Made by a program: the position numbers and the translations under genes
Assembly (NCBI GenBank): GCA_945643635.1
Contig: CALZFC010000001.1
Location: 9,272,501 to 9,336,500 of the forward strand
Reading direction: 5' to 3'
DNA length: 64,000 nt
Source of the DNA: Allodiplogaster sudhausi
Taxonomy: Eukaryota > Nematoda > Chromadorea > Rhabditida > Diplogasteridae
Part shown: piece after piece, positions 62,101-64,000 of the stretch
Layout of the letters: each line of letters starts with the position of its first letter
How positions within the stretch are numbered: the first letter of the stretch is position 1
Notes under the pieces: generated by a model
The model's database searches: none
What the model was told of the DNA's origin: nothing
What the model saw: only the letters and a program-made list of their open reading frames with translations

Positions 62101-63571
62101 GTCTGCGGAGAGCGTTTCTTCTCTCCCGAAGCACTGAAAGGCCATGTCAAAATCATTCATGACGTCATCGACAAGGATAGCGAGGATGACGAAGAAGAAG
62201 AGGGGAAGATGAAGCTGAGGAGAAGAAGCAGGAAGGAGGGAGAGAAGGCGGCGCCGTCCACGACACGCCGCGGCCCGCCACGCGCTGCCCGGCTTAGACA
62301 TTTGGTAATTAGGGATGAAGAAGAAGAGGAGAGAGAGGAGGCAGAGGAGACAGAGAAGAAGAAGAAGCGACCACTTCTGCCTGCCAAGGTCGCGCCCAAG
62401 GAAGAGGGTACGAAGTCCTTTTGTTTCGTACTTTTTAATTTTTTTATACTTTGTTGAGCCTACCGTAAAATGGCGGAAAATACTTTGGGGTAGTTTTTTT
62501 TTATTTTTTTCCACTGCAGACCGTGATCTCACTCCGATTCGGGAGAGTGGCGCAACGAGCGATGAAGAGGAAGAAGAAGAGAGTGGAAAGAAGAGAAGAG
62601 AGAAGAAGGAGACGAAGAGAGAAGCAGAGAACACGCGCAGACCAATCAGAGAGGCACGCAGGAGACATCTCGTGGTGCCAGAGGAAGAGGAGAAGGGAGG
62701 AAAGAGAAAGCGATTCATCACTTGGGCAGAAGAGGAAGGAAATCAAAGTCAGTCGTCGGAGAACGCCAGAATCTTTCACTTTTTGTATACTTGGAAAAGA
62801 ATCAGATGTAACAGGAAACAGTATGTTGTTTACAGGCAATATTGTCGATAATTCAGAAACACTCTGAATTTTTCTAACATTTTATTTAAAAATTCAATGG
62901 TTTCATTCCCCACCCGGGGTCGCGAGCCCTGCACCACGTAACCGACCTTGTTTTCCATGCTGTCAATACTGGCTTTGATTCCCTGTTTACAGGTGACGAG
63001 TCTGACGAGGGACGCAGCACGTTTTCTGCGGCCTCGGGTGTTCTGCGCCATTCTCAACTCTCACAGCCTACAAAGGTCGGGTTTATCAGCTGTATTACTT
63101 GTTACCCTAAAAGATTGATTATGAGACTAGGAGACATTACAGGTTTTTAATATTTTTATATATTAATGAATAAAACGGAATGATCCCTACTTGAGAAAGC
63201 CCAGCCAGCTGCTTCGGAGCCACTATTCTCTTGTGTTATTCATGGTTGTGACTTCTCGAGTAACTCTGCTGTCATTCTTGGCGAGCATGTCGAGGTAGTT
63301 TTGTATAAAATAACATTTATGTTTTATTTGTTTTGAAGTAGAAACTTTTATTGAATTAAGAATAAGAAAAAAAGATTGAATCTACCACTATTAATGATGC
63401 ACTTGAGAGCGTCCACGACGCGCTGTCGCCGTCGATGCAGCAGACAGTGCGACGAATCGCATTCGGAGACGGAGAACGATGCGATGTCAGCTGCATAATA
63501 TGCAGAAGATTCAGCGCCAAGGATGCCAACTCACTCTCGGAACACATTCTCAAGTTGGACTCTTTCTCACT

Positions 63572-63616
<45 letters not shown>

Positions 63617-64000
63617 CTCTCCTCTCTCTCTCTCGCCGTATCTCTCACACTCTTCTCTAGCAGATTCCTTTCCTTATACATCAGTACTTTAATTTTTTTG
63701 AATGCTTAAGAATAAACAGATGCCTTTCTGTTTCAGGCAGGGGAAAACGTACTGTCATTTTGACAGACCCACCCTGATTTTGGGCCATCCCAACCCACTA
63801 TGTTTTTGAGTAACGTTTAGGCAGAAACAGCAAACCCATTCTGGTTTCCGCCCAGAATACCTCCTTCCCCATTCAAATTTTCTGGGTCCTCGACAGTGGC
63901 TTTTATTGCCTGGTTTCAGAGAGCACGGCGATCGCACTGGTGACTTTATGACGTGTGGATGTGGAGAGCGCTGCCGCAGTCTCGTTCAGATGACAGTCCA
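59120..64000 (+). CDS. C2H2 zinc-finger protein with acidic/Lys-rich regions, partial at window end
   Basis: Probable nuclear protein. Exons seen: 59120-59187 (MAVVADDLLSELHRGAVDSI), about 59378-59500, 59661-59761, 59933-59980, about 60254-60447 (Pro/Ser-rich), about 60549-60621, about 60765-60937, 61096-61274, 61335-61410, 61541-61797 (Glu/Lys-rich), 61936-62407, 62519-about 62750, about 62993-63078, about 63200-63295, about 63375-63554 and from about 63920. Zinc fingers: CKLCGETAYGQSALCHHVST, CPVERCDYRAKAHDTLRAHI followed by RIHGQE in the next exon, CHVCGERFFSPEALKGHVKI, a CVIHGCDF-type finger near 63230 and CIICRRFSAKDANSLSEHI near 63500. Between fingers are long Glu and Lys/Arg runs. No family name can be given; the 3' end lies outside the window. 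Confidence 0.75.
63572..63645 (+). repeat. CT microsatellite in zinc-finger gene intron
   Basis: (CT)n run just after a donor near 63554 and upstream of the next acceptor. Confidence 0.9.

Noticed and set aside
61950..62839. Several antisense Ser/Leu-rich frames
   Set aside because: Shadows of the Glu/Lys-rich zinc-finger gene exons.

Overview
The window is nematode nuclear DNA. The best evidence is three tandem chemoreceptor genes of the nematode-specific Srx family and an Srd-type receptor, supported by short introns ending in TTTCAG-like acceptors, a TWK-type two-pore potassium channel and a nematode-style FkbM methyltransferase. Genes are split into many small exons. Introns and spacers are full of CT and TA microsatellites and DNA transposons. 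I cannot name the species; a free-living rhabditid or diplogastrid would fit.

Layout. 0.6-2.0 kb: a three-unit polyubiquitin gene (+). 5.4-10.8 kb: an Srd receptor (-) between two copies of a decayed duplicated segment, each copy carrying a different transposon insertion. 11-22 kb: three Srx copies (+); the first two are broken by different lesions, and the third reads through all nine exons despite a 1.6 kb foldback element in its last intron. 22.2-23.8 kb: a hAT element with a perfect 8-bp target duplication. 25.7-39.7 kb: two neighbouring M13 (neprilysin-like) peptidase genes (+) with complementary losses; the first carries a roughly 6.4 kb two-gene DNA transposon in an intron, a foldback element and a cluster of heat-shock-element-like motifs. 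40.5-43.6 kb: the TWK channel (-). 44.6-48.4 kb: a full-length cytochrome P450 (-) with a tRNA-Asp gene in an intron. 49.4-49.7 kb: a small membrane protein ORF (-). 49.9-54.4 kb: an FkbM-like methyltransferase (+) with a very long charged C-terminal tail and two tRNA genes (Leu, Gln) in one intron. 54.7-56.8 kb: two RidA/UK114 genes (-), one intact and one dead. 59.1 kb to the window end: a multi-exon C2H2 zinc-finger gene rich in acidic and lysine stretches (+), which runs off the edge.

There is no operon-like logic. Genes are independent, and local tandem duplication followed by decay (srx, M13, RidA, Srd fragments) is the main theme. Several exon junctions in the Srd, M13, FkbM and transposon genes do not keep frame as I read them. 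Some are real lesions and others may be assembly indels or splice sites I misplaced; this is stated for each gene. Exon positions were read by eye and may be off by one or two bases.
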